Assembly (NCBI RefSeq): GCF_005280195.1
Contig: NZ_SZPR01000001.1
Coordinates: 80,314-144,313, forward strand
Reading direction: 5' to 3'
DNA: 64,000 nt
DNA from: Streptomyces galbus
Lineage (GTDB): Bacteria; Actinomycetota; Actinomycetes; Streptomycetales; Streptomycetaceae
Numbering within the stretch: the first letter of the stretch is position 1; every line of letters begins with the position of its first letter. Shown here piece by piece: positions 32,742 to 42,924 of this stretch. The notes beneath the pieces are model-generated. The model had not been told where the DNA came from and did no database searches. It was given only the letters and a program-made list of their open reading frames with translations. A program made the translations under genes and the position numbers.

Positions 32742-35312
32742 CGCGTGCGCCGCGTCCGCGGCCTGGGCCTTCAGGGCCCGCTCGACGCCGGAGCGGGACT
32801 CCGACACCAGGCGGCGCAGGGCCGCGTTCGGCCCGGCCGAGGCGAGCCAGGTGTCGGTCCTGGTCAGGGTGTCCTGCGTGACCTGGACCGACGGGTACAG
32901 GCCGATCGCGATCTGCTGCGCCATCTCGTGCGAACGCGACTCCCAGATGTCCTTGAGGACCTCGAAGTACTTGTCCGTGTAGGGGGCGAGCAGCTCGCGC
33001 TGGTCGGTCTGCACGAAGCCGGCGATCACCGCCTCCTGCAGCGCGTTCGGCAGCTTGTCGGACTCCACGACCGACGCCCACGCCTCGGCCTTGGCCTGCT
33101 CCGTCGGGCGCGCGGCGCGGGCGGTCGCCGCGTGACGCTCACCGGCGGCCGTGCGGTCCCGCTCGTACTCGGCGGCGATCTCCGCCTCGTCGTAGCGGCC
33201 CACGGCGGCCAGGCGCTGCACGAACGCCCAGCGCAGCTCGGTGTCGACGGCCAGCCCCTCGACGGTCTGCGAGCCGTCCAGCAGGGCCTCCAGCAGGTCG
33301 AGCTGCTCGGGCGTGCGGGCGGTCGCCGCGAAGGCGCGCGCCCAGGCGAGCTGGTGGTCGCCGCCCGGCTCGGCCGACCGCAGGTGGGCCAGCGTGGCGT
33401 CGGTCCACCGGGTGAGCAGCGTCTCGCGGGCGCTCGGGTCGGCGTACAGGTCGATCGCCAGCTTCACCTGGCGGTGCAGCGACTGCACGACGCCGATGTC
33501 CGACTCCCGGCCGATGCCGGACAGCACCAGCGACAGGTAGTCGCGGGTCGCGAGCTCCCCGTCCCGGGTCATGTCCCAGGCGGACGCCCAGCACAGGGCG
33601 CGCGGCAGCGAGGCGTCGAAGTCGCCCAGGTGCTCGGTGACGAACGCCAGCGACGCCTCGTCCAGGCGGACCTTGGCGTAGGACAGGTCGTCGTCGTTGA
33701 GCAGCACCACGTCGGGGCGGCGCCGGCCGTGCAACTGCGGCACGGCGGTCCGCTCGCCGTCGACGTCCAGCTCCAGGCGGTCCTCGCGCACCAGCTTGCC
33801 GCTCGCCTCGTCACGGACGTACAGGCCGACGGCGATGCGGTGCGGGCGCAGCGTCGGCTCGCCCTTGGCGCCGGCGGGCAGGGCCGGGGCCTGCTGGACG
33901 ATGGTGAAGGAGGTGATGACGCCGTCGGCGTCCGTCCCGATCTCCGGGCGCAGGACGTTGATGCCCGCCGTCTCCAGCCACTTGCGCGACCAGTTCTTCA
34001 GGTCGCGCCCGGAGGTCTCCTCCAGTGCGCCCAGCAGGTCGGACAGGCGCGTGTTGCCGAACGCGTGGCGCTTGAAGTACGCCTGCACGCCGCGGAAGAA
34101 CGCGTCCTCGCCGACGTAGGCCACGAGCTGCTTGAGGACGCTGGCGCCCTTGGCGTACGTGATGCCGTCGAAGTTGACCAGCACGTCGTCCAGGTCGCTG
34201 ATGTCCGCCATGATCGGGTGCGTGGAGGGCAGCTGGTCCTGCCGGTACGCCCAGGTCTTCATCTGGTTGGCGAACGTCGTCCACGAGTGCGGCCACTTCG
34301 AGCCGGGCGCGTCCGCCTGGCAGGCGGCCTCGGCGTAGGTGGCGAACGACTCGTTCAGCCACAGGTCGTTCCACCACTCCATGGTGACCAGGTCGCCGAA
34401 CCACATGTGCGCCAGCTCGTGCAGGATCGTCGCCGCCCGCACCTCGTACGCGGCGTCCGTCACCTTGGAGCGGAACACGTACTGGTCGCGGATGGTCACC
34501 GCGCCCGCGTTCTCCATCGCGCCCGCGTTGAACTCCGGCACGAAGAGCTGGTCGTACTTCTGGAACGGGTACGCGTAGTCGAACTTCTCCTGGAACCAGT
34601 CGAAGCCCTGCCGGGTGACGTCGAAGATCGCGTCGGCGTCGAGGTACTCGGCGAGCGAGGGACGGCAGTAGATGCCGAGCGGCACGCTCTGGCCGTCCTT
34701 CTCGTAGACGCTGTGCACGCTGTGGTACGGGCCGACGATCAGCGCCGTGACGTACGTCGAGATGCGCGGGGTCGGCTCGAAGGCCCAGACGTTGTCCCGG
34801 GGTTCGGGCGTGGGGGAGTTGGACACGACCGTCCAGCCCTCGGGGGCGCGCACGGTGAACCGGAAGGTGGCCTTCAGGTCGGGCTGCTCGAAGGAGGCGA
34901 ACACCCGGCGGGCGTCGGGCACCTCGAACTGGGTGTAGAGGTAGGCCTGTTCGTCGACCGGGTCGACGAACCGGTGCAGGCCCTCACCGGTGTTGGTGTA
35001 CGCGCAGTCGGCGACGACCCGCAGGACGTTGCGGCCCTCCAGCAGCCCCGGGAGCGCGATCCGGGAGTCCGCGAAGACCTCCGCCGGGTCGAGGGCGTCA
35101 CCGTTGAGGGTCACCTCGTGGACGGCCGGGGCGACCAGGTCGATGAAGGACTGGGCCCCGTTCTCGGCCACGTCGAAGCGCACCGTCGTGACGGACCGGT
35201 AGGTCCCGCCCTCCTGCGCGCCGGAGAGGTCGAGATCGATCTCGTACGAGTCAACGGTGAGCAGCTTCGCCCGCTGCTGCGCCTCTTCGCGAGTCAGGTT
35301 TGTGCCAGGCAC
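32733..35312 (-). CDS. pepN: aminopeptidase N (M1 family), first copy
   Basis: The 859-residue zinc metallopeptidase removes N-terminal residues from peptides. Diagnostic are the exopeptidase motif GAMENAG (about residues 269-275), the zinc motif HELAHMWFGD (about 305-314) with the downstream Glu in NESFATYAE, and the C-terminal ERAP1-like helical domain. Length and layout equal Streptomyces lividans PepN. No signal peptide is present, so it is cytoplasmic. GTG 35312 has GAGGAG eight bases upstream. A paralogue lies at 46066-48663. Confidence 0.94.
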   Translation of the reverse strand: MPGTNLTREEAQQRAKLLTVDSYEIDLDLSGAQEGGTYRSVTTVRFDVAENGAQSFIDLVAPAVHEVTLNGDALDPAEVFADSRIALPGLLEGRNVLRVVADCAYTNTGEGLHRFVDPVDEQAYLYTQFEVPDARRVFASFEQPDLKATFRFTVRAPEGWTVVSNSPTPEPRDNVWAFEPTPRISTYVTALIVGPYHSVHSVYEKDGQSVPLGIYCRPSLAEYLDADAIFDVTRQGFDWFQEKFDYAYPFQKYDQLFVPEFNAGAMENAGAVTIRDQYVFRSKVTDAAYEVRAATILHELAHMWFGDLVTMEWWNDLWLNESFATYAEAACQADAPGSKWPHSWTTFANQMKTWAYRQDQLPSTHPIMADISDLDDVLVNFDGITYAKGASVLKQLVAYVGEDAFFRGVQAYFKRHAFGNTRLSDLLGALEETSGRDLKNWSRKWLETAGINVLRPEIGTDADGVITSFTIVQQAPALPAGAKGEPTLRPHRIAVGLYVRDEASGKLVREDRLELDVDGERTAVPQLHGRRRPDVVLLNDDDLSYAKVRLDEASLAFVTEHLGDFDASLPRALCWASAWDMTRDGELATRDYLSLVLSGIGRESDIGVVQSLHRQVKLAIDLYADPSARETLLTRWTDATLAHLRSAEPGGDHQLAWARAFAATARTPEQLDLLEALLDGSQTVEGLAVDTELRWAFVQRLAAVGRYDEAEIAAEYERDRTAAGERHAATARAARPTEQAKAEAWASVVESDKLPNALQEAVIAGFVQTDQRELLAPYTDKYFEVLKDIWESRSHEMAQQIAIGLYPSVQVTQDTLTRTDTWLASAGPNAALRRLVSESRSGVERALKAQAADAAHAGR

Positions 35313-35424
35313 GCGGTCATCTCCTCGTGGTGTGTCGGTCGCGTCATCCTTCCACGCGACCGGTGCCGAGCGCGATGTCCGTTTCCTGCCGGTGAGCAGG
35401 TCGTACGTGCGACAGCCTGGAGCC

Positions 35425-35898
35425 ATGAGCACCTACACGGCACGAGCACTCGCCCCCGAGGTCCTGGCGGAACTGCGCGCCACCGACGACGCCGGACGCG
35501 TCCCCGTCCCGGAGCGCGACGAGGAGGGCGGCGCCCCGCTGCGCTGCTGCCTGCGGCACAGCCGGGCCGGCGAGCGGATCACCCTCGTCTCCTACGCGCC
35601 GCTGCGCCGCTGGGCGGCCGCCACCGGCGCCGACCCGGGCCCGTACGACGAGCAGGGGCCCGTCTTCGTCCACGCGGAGGAGTGCGGGGGACCCGAGGGG
35701 GACGGCCTGGCGTTCACCAACGCGCACCGCGTCCTGCGCCGCTACTCCGCCGACGGGCGCATCCTCGGCGGCGAGCTGGTCGAGGAGGGCTTCGGCGACG
35801 CGGAGCTGGCGAAGGCGTTCGACGACCCGGCCGTGGCGCTGGTCCACGTCCGGGCCGTCGAGTACGGCTGCTTCTATTACGAGGTCCGCAGGCCCTGA
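35425..35898 (+). CDS. DUF1203 family protein
   Basis: The 157-residue cytoplasmic protein matches the DUF1203 family: FVHAEECGG (about 75-83), an ALVHVRAVEYGCFYYEVRR ending, and CCLRHSRAGERITLVSYAPLR near residues 34-54. The conserved Cys and His residues suggest metal or redox chemistry, but the function is not known. ATG 35425 has CTGGAG upstream. It diverges from pepN and converges with asd. Confidence 0.85.
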   Translation: MSTYTARALAPEVLAELRATDDAGRVPVPERDEEGGAPLRCCLRHSRAGERITLVSYAPLRRWAAATGADPGPYDEQGPVFVHAEECGGPEGDGLAFTNAHRVLRRYSADGRILGGELVEEGFGDAELAKAFDDPAVALVHVRAVEYGCFYYEVRRP

Positions 35899-35914
35899 GC
35901 CGGGACCGACAGGG

Positions 35915-37704
<1,790 letters not shown>

Positions 37705-37705
37705 G

Positions 37706-38539
37706 ATGACCGCCGGACACGACACCGCCGGACCCGCCGGGCCCGGCCGCGACCCGCTGTCGGCCGTGCTGGGCGACGAGCCCCTGACCGACGAGGAGCG
37801 CGCCGATCCGGCCTTCCTGGCCGGGCACCGGGCGGCCGCCGCCGACGTGGACCTGCTCAGGGACCGGCTCGCGCTGCTCGCGGACGCCCTCACCGGGGAC
37901 GGCACCGCCCCGGCGGCCCGCCCCCCGGCGCCCGTGGCGGAGCTGCGGCGGCCCCGCCGCCGGGTGCTGCCCCTCGCCCTGAAGGGGCTGGGCGTGGCCG
38001 CGGCCGGGGCGCTGGTCGTCGGCTCCGGGTGGCTGCTGGTGGGGGCCGGGCGAGGAGCCGACCTCGACGGCGCCTCCGGCAGCGCGGACAAGGCCCAGTC
38101 CGGCGCCGGGGCCTCCACCGGGTCCGGCGCCGAGGACGGCAAGGCCGGGCAGAGCGCCGGCGTTCCGCTGGGCGACCCCGCCTACCTGGCGTGCGCCCGG
38201 CTGGTGGCGGAGGGCGACGTGACGGGCGTGGCCCGGCTGGCCGGCGGCCCAGGCGCCCTGCGGATCACCCTGCGGGTCACCCGCGCCTACAAGCCCGCCC
38301 GCACCGGGACCGAGGTCACCTTCACGACGGACGCCGGCCCCGACGGCACCACCGCCCCGGACGGCACCGCCGCGTCCGCCGCGCCGCCGCTCCCCGTCCG
38401 CGGCGACCACGTCCTGGTGGGCCTGTCGCCCGGCTCGTCCGAGGCGGACACCTGGACGGTCGGCGAGGCCGCGATCGCCCCGCAGCGGGCGGCCCTGCTC
38501 CGGGCGCTCCCCGCGGCCCGCGGCCTGCCCTGCGCCTGA
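37706..38539 (+). CDS. single-pass membrane protein, putative anti-sigma factor
   Basis: The 277-residue protein has a cytoplasmic N-terminus of about 85 residues, one transmembrane helix (about 92-112) and an extracytoplasmic part with three Cys residues (LACARL at about 155 and a C-terminal LPCA). Its place directly after an ECF sigma gene suggests it holds that sigma factor at the membrane. The zinc anti-sigma motif HxxxCxxC is absent, so the family is uncertain. ATG 37706 follows the sigma stop by one base. Homology to a known anti-sigma group was not recognised. Confidence 0.65.
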   Translation: MTAGHDTAGPAGPGRDPLSAVLGDEPLTDEERADPAFLAGHRAAAADVDLLRDRLALLADALTGDGTAPAARPPAPVAELRRPRRRVLPLALKGLGVAAAGALVVGSGWLLVGAGRGADLDGASGSADKAQSGAGASTGSGAEDGKAGQSAGVPLGDPAYLACARLVAEGDVTGVARLAGGPGALRITLRVTRAYKPARTGTEVTFTTDAGPDGTTAPDGTAASAAPPLPVRGDHVLVGLSPGSSEADTWTVGEAAIAPQRAALLRALPAARGLPCA

Positions 38540-38556
38540 CGGCCCGGTACGGCGAA

Positions 38557-38586
38557 GGGGCGGGCGCCCGTACGGACGCCCGCCCC
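38557..38586. terminator. hairpin between convergent genes
   Basis: GGGGCGGGCG pairs with CGCCCGCCCC across a 10-nt loop, between the membrane-protein gene and the convergent protease gene. Confidence 0.7.
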
Positions 38587-38613
38587 CCTCACCGCTGTCG
38601 CGGTGTCACGGTG

Positions 38614-41600
38614 TCACTGCGTGACCTTCCCGATGGCCACGTTGCCGGTGCCCGCGACCGTGCCGTTCGCGTTCACGAGCTGGACCCGGCCGAAGAAGGC
38701 CCGGCCCTCCGGTGCGGCGGCCGCGGCGGTGACGGTGGCCGACACGGACGCCGAGGCGCCCGTGGCGAGCTTCACCGGCGCGGAGCCGGGGACGTCGACC
38801 GTGCCGAGGGCGGTCGAGAAGAACACGTCCCGGTAGTCGTACGCGGTCGAACCGGCCGGCACCGAGTAGCCCACGACCTGCACGGTGTACGTACCGGCGG
38901 CGGGCGACGGGACGGAGACCGCCTCCTCCGAGTCGCCGTCGGCGGACTGGGCGACCTGCTTGCCGGTCGCGTCGTAGACCGTCAGGTCCAGGTCGGCGGA
39001 GGTGTCGGAGACCTTGCCGATGGCGACGTCCAGCGACGTGGCGCCCGCGGGCACCTCGACCGTGGTGGTCTGCGTCTCGCCCTGGGCGATGCTCGGACGG
39101 GTCGTCTTGGACGAGCCGAGCGGGCCGCCGACCAGCTTGCCGTCGAGCGCGGCGAAGCGGTTCGTCACCGTCCAGGAGGCGGTGGCCGGCGTGCCGACCT
39201 TGGCCTCGGGCACGGTCACGGTGGCCGGCGCGAAGTCCGCGCCGAGCACGGTCACGTCGAGCTTGTACGGGTTGTCGAGCAGCGGCGACGTACGGCGCGA
39301 CTCGACCTCGATCTCCCAGACGCCGGGGGCCGGGGCGGCGTACGCGCGCACGTCGGGCCGGCAGCCGTTGCCGTCGAGGTAGTTGTTGTAGCAGTACGGC
39401 GTCGAGGTGTTGTCCTGCGGGACGCCGTAGGGGTGGATGGCGATGAACCGGGTCTGGCTCTTGTCCTTCAGCCCGCCGATGGCGACCTCGAGGGACGTGG
39501 CGCCCTCGGGGACCGTCACGAAGTAGGACCGCGTGCTGTTGCGCTGCACGGTGTCCGACGCGCTGAAGGTGTACTGCACCGGCGAGGAGACCACGACCGT
39601 CGTCATGATCTGCTTGTCGACGCCCTCGGTGCGCGGGTCGTCGACCTCGAGGATCGCGCTCTTCAGGCCCGCCGAGCGCGGGGCCGCCTGGACCTTGACG
39701 GTGACCGGCTGGTTCAGCGGCAGCTTCACCTCGTCGGAGCCGACGATCCGGAAGGTGCCACCGGCGTTGTTGGCGAAGTGCAGCTCGTGCCGGACCGCCT
39801 TGTCGGGGCCGGACGTGCGGGTGACGGTGACGTCGTAGGTCTTCTTCTGACCGGCCTTCAGGCCGCCCTCGCGGTCGTAGAGGCCGGTGCCGAAGCCCGG
39901 CTCCTTCAGCGCGTAGTCGATCGCGGTGTCGACCGGGGCCTTGACGGTGTAGTCGTGGGCGGAGGCGCCGTGGCGGATGGCGTCCCAGGCGTCCACGATG
40001 TCGATCAGGCCCGCGCCCTCCTCGTACGCCTGCACACCCTTGATGTGGTCGGCGGTGGAGGTCAGGGCGGTGCGCAGCACGGCGGGCGTCAGGTCGATGC
40101 CCTTCTGCTCGGCCGCGGACAGCAGCAGCGCGGAGGCGCCGGCGGCCTGCGGGGAGGCCATCGAGGTGCCCTGCAGCATGGAGTAGCCGGCCGGCAGCGA
40201 GTAGCCCGCCTCGGCGACCGGGGAGCCCGGCAGCCAGGTCTGGGTGGTGTTGATCGCCGCGCCGGGCGCGGTCAGGGTCGGCGTGAAGCCGCCGTCCTCA
40301 CGCGGGCCGCGCGAGGAGAACGGCATCATCGCGTACTTCTTCGTCACGGCCGAGCCGTAGTTGGCGGCCCAGGTCTCCTTGGAGATGGACGCGCCGACGG
40401 AGATGACCTTGTCCGCGAGGCCGGGGTCGCCGATGGTGTTGGCGCCGGGGCCGGAGTTGCCCGCGGAGATGACCAGCTGGACGCCGTAGGTGTCGATGAG
40501 CCGCGTGTACAGCTCGGCGCGGGCGTTGTTGCCGTCGTTGAGCGCCGGCAGGCCGCCGATCGACATGTTGACGATGTCCACGCCGCGGTTGACCACGAGG
40601 TCGATCATGCCCTCGGTCAGCGCGACGTTGGTGCAGCCGCCGGTCCAGGTGCAGGCCCGGGACGACACGATCTTGGCACCGGGCGCAGCGCCGTCCATCT
40701 GCCCGCCGAACAGGCCGTTGGCGGAGGTGATGCCGGCGACGTGGGTGCCGTGCTCGGACTCGATGACGCCGATGTTGACGAAGTCGGCCTTCTTGCCGAC
40801 CCAGTCGCCGCCGTACGGGTCGGTGGGGACGTCCTTGCGGATCTCCACGACGAACGGCTGGCGCTCGGCGACGTCGGTCGTCGGGTCGTCGGTGCCGAAC
40901 CAGCCGACCTGGTGGCCGTCCTTGTACGGCTTCATCGGCGTGTCGTCGGTGAAGTCGAAGTTGTTGTTCAGGTCCACGCGGACCGTGCCGGCGGCCGGGT
41001 CGTAGAGCAGGCCCCAGGCGTCGGTGGTGTCGCCGTCGCGGTTGGCGTCGCCCTTGGCGTCGCCGCCGGCCGTGGCGGACTCCCGGAACAGGCTGACCTG
41101 GTAGCTGCCCGCGGGTGCCTTCCAGGTGGCGCCGCCGTAGGTGAACGACGGGCCGCTGACCGGGTTGGTCATCCGCCGCCAGGTGCCGTCGCTGTCGACG
41201 ATCGGGTCGGTCGCGGTGACCCAGTCGACGATCTTGCGCTCGCCGGTGGTGGTCTTCTGCAGCGCCGGGTGGCCGAGGTCCACGCCGGAGTCGAGGATGC
41301 CGATGGTGACGCCCCGGCCGTCGGCCTTGGGGTGCTCGCGCACGAAGTCGACGGCGCCCGTCTCGAAGGACGGGTTGTACGGGTTGACCGCGGGGGTCTT
41401 CTTGCCGGGCGCCGGGTACGTCGTGGTGCCGGTGCCGCCCTTGGCGCCGTGCGCGGTGTCGGCGCTCGGCGTCGGGTCGTCGAGCTGGATCTCCTGGCGC
41501 AGGTCGATCGCGTGCACCGAGGACAGCTTGGCGGCGGCGGCGATGGCCGCGTCGGCCTTGGCGGTGGGGACGGTGGCGCGGACGTAGCCGAGCTTGTCGT

Positions 41601-41922
41601 AGGAGCGGCCCACGGAGCCGCCCTTGACGCCGTCGAGCTCCTCGGCGACCTGCTCGGTCCTGCCGGGCGCGGTCGCCACCATGAGGGTGACGTTCTTGTC
41701 GCCGGCGGCCTTGGCGTCGGCGAGCAGGTCGGCGTCGTCGGCGCCGAGCTTGTCGTGGGCGGACTTCACGCCCGGGTCGGCGGCGGCCGGGGTCTGGTCG
41801 GCGGAGAAGGCCATGGGTATGGGCCCGGCCGCGGACAGTGCGGTCACCAGGCCGGCGGCCACGGCTATGCGGACCGCGCGTCTGGCGCCCCGGCCCGGTT
41901 CCCGCTCGGGGGTGTGGGTCAT
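38614..41922 (-). CDS. secreted subtilisin-like serine protease (S8 family), about 1100 residues
   Basis: The 1102-residue exported protein has a basic, twin-Arg-poor Sec-type signal peptide ending near AFSA-DQ (about 41). The catalytic triad is complete: Asp in ILDSGVDLGHP (about 220), His in HGTHVAGI (about 397) and Ser in GTSMASPQAAG (about 590). An inhibitor-like propeptide with VMVATAPG precedes it. The C-terminal 450 residues are beta-rich with two PPC-like domains (PGVWEIEVESRR and PAAGTYTVQVVGYS). It probably degrades extracellular protein. ATG 41922 has AAGGG six bases upstream; two earlier ATGs lack this. Confidence 0.9.
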   Translation of the reverse strand: MTHTPEREPGRGARRAVRIAVAAGLVTALSAAGPIPMAFSADQTPAAADPGVKSAHDKLGADDADLLADAKAAGDKNVTLMVATAPGRTEQVAEELDGVKGGSVGRSYDKLGYVRATVPTAKADAAIAAAAKLSSVHAIDLRQEIQLDDPTPSADTAHGAKGGTGTTTYPAPGKKTPAVNPYNPSFETGAVDFVREHPKADGRGVTIGILDSGVDLGHPALQKTTTGERKIVDWVTATDPIVDSDGTWRRMTNPVSGPSFTYGGATWKAPAGSYQVSLFRESATAGGDAKGDANRDGDTTDAWGLLYDPAAGTVRVDLNNNFDFTDDTPMKPYKDGHQVGWFGTDDPTTDVAERQPFVVEIRKDVPTDPYGGDWVGKKADFVNIGVIESEHGTHVAGITSANGLFGGQMDGAAPGAKIVSSRACTWTGGCTNVALTEGMIDLVVNRGVDIVNMSIGGLPALNDGNNARAELYTRLIDTYGVQLVISAGNSGPGANTIGDPGLADKVISVGASISKETWAANYGSAVTKKYAMMPFSSRGPREDGGFTPTLTAPGAAINTTQTWLPGSPVAEAGYSLPAGYSMLQGTSMASPQAAGASALLLSAAEQKGIDLTPAVLRTALTSTADHIKGVQAYEEGAGLIDIVDAWDAIRHGASAHDYTVKAPVDTAIDYALKEPGFGTGLYDREGGLKAGQKKTYDVTVTRTSGPDKAVRHELHFANNAGGTFRIVGSDEVKLPLNQPVTVKVQAAPRSAGLKSAILEVDDPRTEGVDKQIMTTVVVSSPVQYTFSASDTVQRNSTRSYFVTVPEGATSLEVAIGGLKDKSQTRFIAIHPYGVPQDNTSTPYCYNNYLDGNGCRPDVRAYAAPAPGVWEIEVESRRTSPLLDNPYKLDVTVLGADFAPATVTVPEAKVGTPATASWTVTNRFAALDGKLVGGPLGSSKTTRPSIAQGETQTTTVEVPAGATSLDVAIGKVSDTSADLDLTVYDATGKQVAQSADGDSEEAVSVPSPAAGTYTVQVVGYSVPAGSTAYDYRDVFFSTALGTVDVPGSAPVKLATGASASVSATVTAAAAAPEGRAFFGRVQLVNANGTVAGTGNVAIGKVTQ

Positions 41923-42250
41923 CGGCATCCCTTGCAGTGAAGGAGCGTGCGTCATACGACCGGGGCGATCACGCCCGGTCGCACCCGTCCGGAATCCGGT
42001 CCCGGACGGTCGCACAGCTTTACGCAAGAGACAGCTATTTGGGGAGGGTTGACCGAATCGAAATGGATGTATGGGGAAAACCCGCGATGGATTTTACGGA
42101 CGGCACGGGCCAAGCTGTGACATTCCTGTGAACTGCCGCGCAGCGGACGCCGGTCGGCCGGGGCGGACCGGGGGCGGCCGCCGTCCGGGGAGCGGACGGA
42201 CCGGACGGAAAGGACGTGCCGATCCGCCGGGCAGCGTCTAACGTCCCTCC
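41923..42250. other. 328-bp divergent intergenic region (S8 protease / NUDIX)
   Basis: This region is clearly richer in A/T around 42020-42135 than its surroundings and must hold the protease promoter. A TTGACC box at 42050 and an AT-rich stretch follow. A 22-codon ORF at 42063 lacks a good ribosome-binding site. No operator palindrome was recognised. Confidence 0.5.
42239..42244 (+). promoter_or_regulatory. -10 box of a leaderless promoter (NUDIX gene)
   Basis: TAACGT fits TAnnnT and ends six nucleotides before the GTG start of the NUDIX gene, with no Shine-Dalgarno sequence between them. Confidence 0.55.
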
Positions 42251-42715
42251 GTGCGAAAGAAGTTGCGGGTGGCGGCCTACGCCGTGTGCGTCCGGGACGG
42301 ACAGCTCCTGCTGGCCCGTTCACCGGCCCCCGACGGCACCCCGGAATGGGTGCTGCCCGGCGGCGGCATGGACCACGGGGAGGACCCGTACGACACCGTG
42401 GTGCGCGAGCTGGAGGAGGAGACCGGGTACCGCGTGGAGGTGACCGGACTCCTCGGCGTCGACTCCTTCCGCAACGTCTCGCCCGGCGACGGCCCGCTGC
42501 GCCGCCCCGTGGACCACCACCGCCTCCGGCTCGTCTACGAGGCCCGCGTCGCGGGCGGCGACCTGCGCTTCGAGACCGGCGGCTCGACCGACATGGCCGC
42601 CTGGCACGACCTGGCCGCGGTGCCCGGTCTGCGCCGCGTCCACATGGTCGACGTGGGCCTGCGCCTGTGGCGCGAACGGCCGCCGACGGGACGGGTGTCC
42701 TGCCCCGCCGGATGA
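42251..42715 (+). CDS. NUDIX hydrolase
   Basis: The 154-residue protein contains a perfect Nudix box, GGMDHGEDPYDTVVRELEEE followed by TGY, at about residues 38-60. It therefore hydrolyses a nucleoside diphosphate linked to another moiety, with Mg2+. The substrate (oxidised nucleotide, sugar nucleotide or other) cannot be read from sequence. The GTG start at 42251 lies right behind a TAACGT box, so the mRNA is probably leaderless. It is a monocistronic gene between the protease and the phosphoesterase. Confidence 0.9.
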   Translation: MRKKLRVAAYAVCVRDGQLLLARSPAPDGTPEWVLPGGGMDHGEDPYDTVVRELEEETGYRVEVTGLLGVDSFRNVSPGDGPLRRPVDHHRLRLVYEARVAGGDLRFETGGSTDMAAWHDLAAVPGLRRVHMVDVGLRLWRERPPTGRVSCPAG

Positions 42716-42924
42716 ACGCGGAGTGACCGGCTCCCGGACACCGCGGGAGGGCCCGGCGGCCGGTGCGCGGTGCCGTGATCCACGTACGGCGATGGGCGTC
42801 GCGCGTTGCGTCCGCGTTCACGCCCGGGTCATCCCCGGTGCCGAGCATCCGGTGAGAGCGGGACGTCCGTCTCGGCGGGCGCCCGCGGCCACCGACGTCT
42901 CCGCACCCCGGGGAGAAGAGCGCC

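Noticed and set aside
38029..41940. 1303-codon open frame opposite the S8 protease
   Set aside because: The protease frame has a signal peptide, a complete catalytic triad and a ribosome-binding site; the antisense product is repetitive and domainless.
42063..42131. 22-codon ORF (MDVWGKPAMDF...) in the protease/NUDIX gap
   Set aside because: No suitable ribosome-binding site, no Cys or other leader-peptide pattern, and it lies in an AT-rich promoter region.
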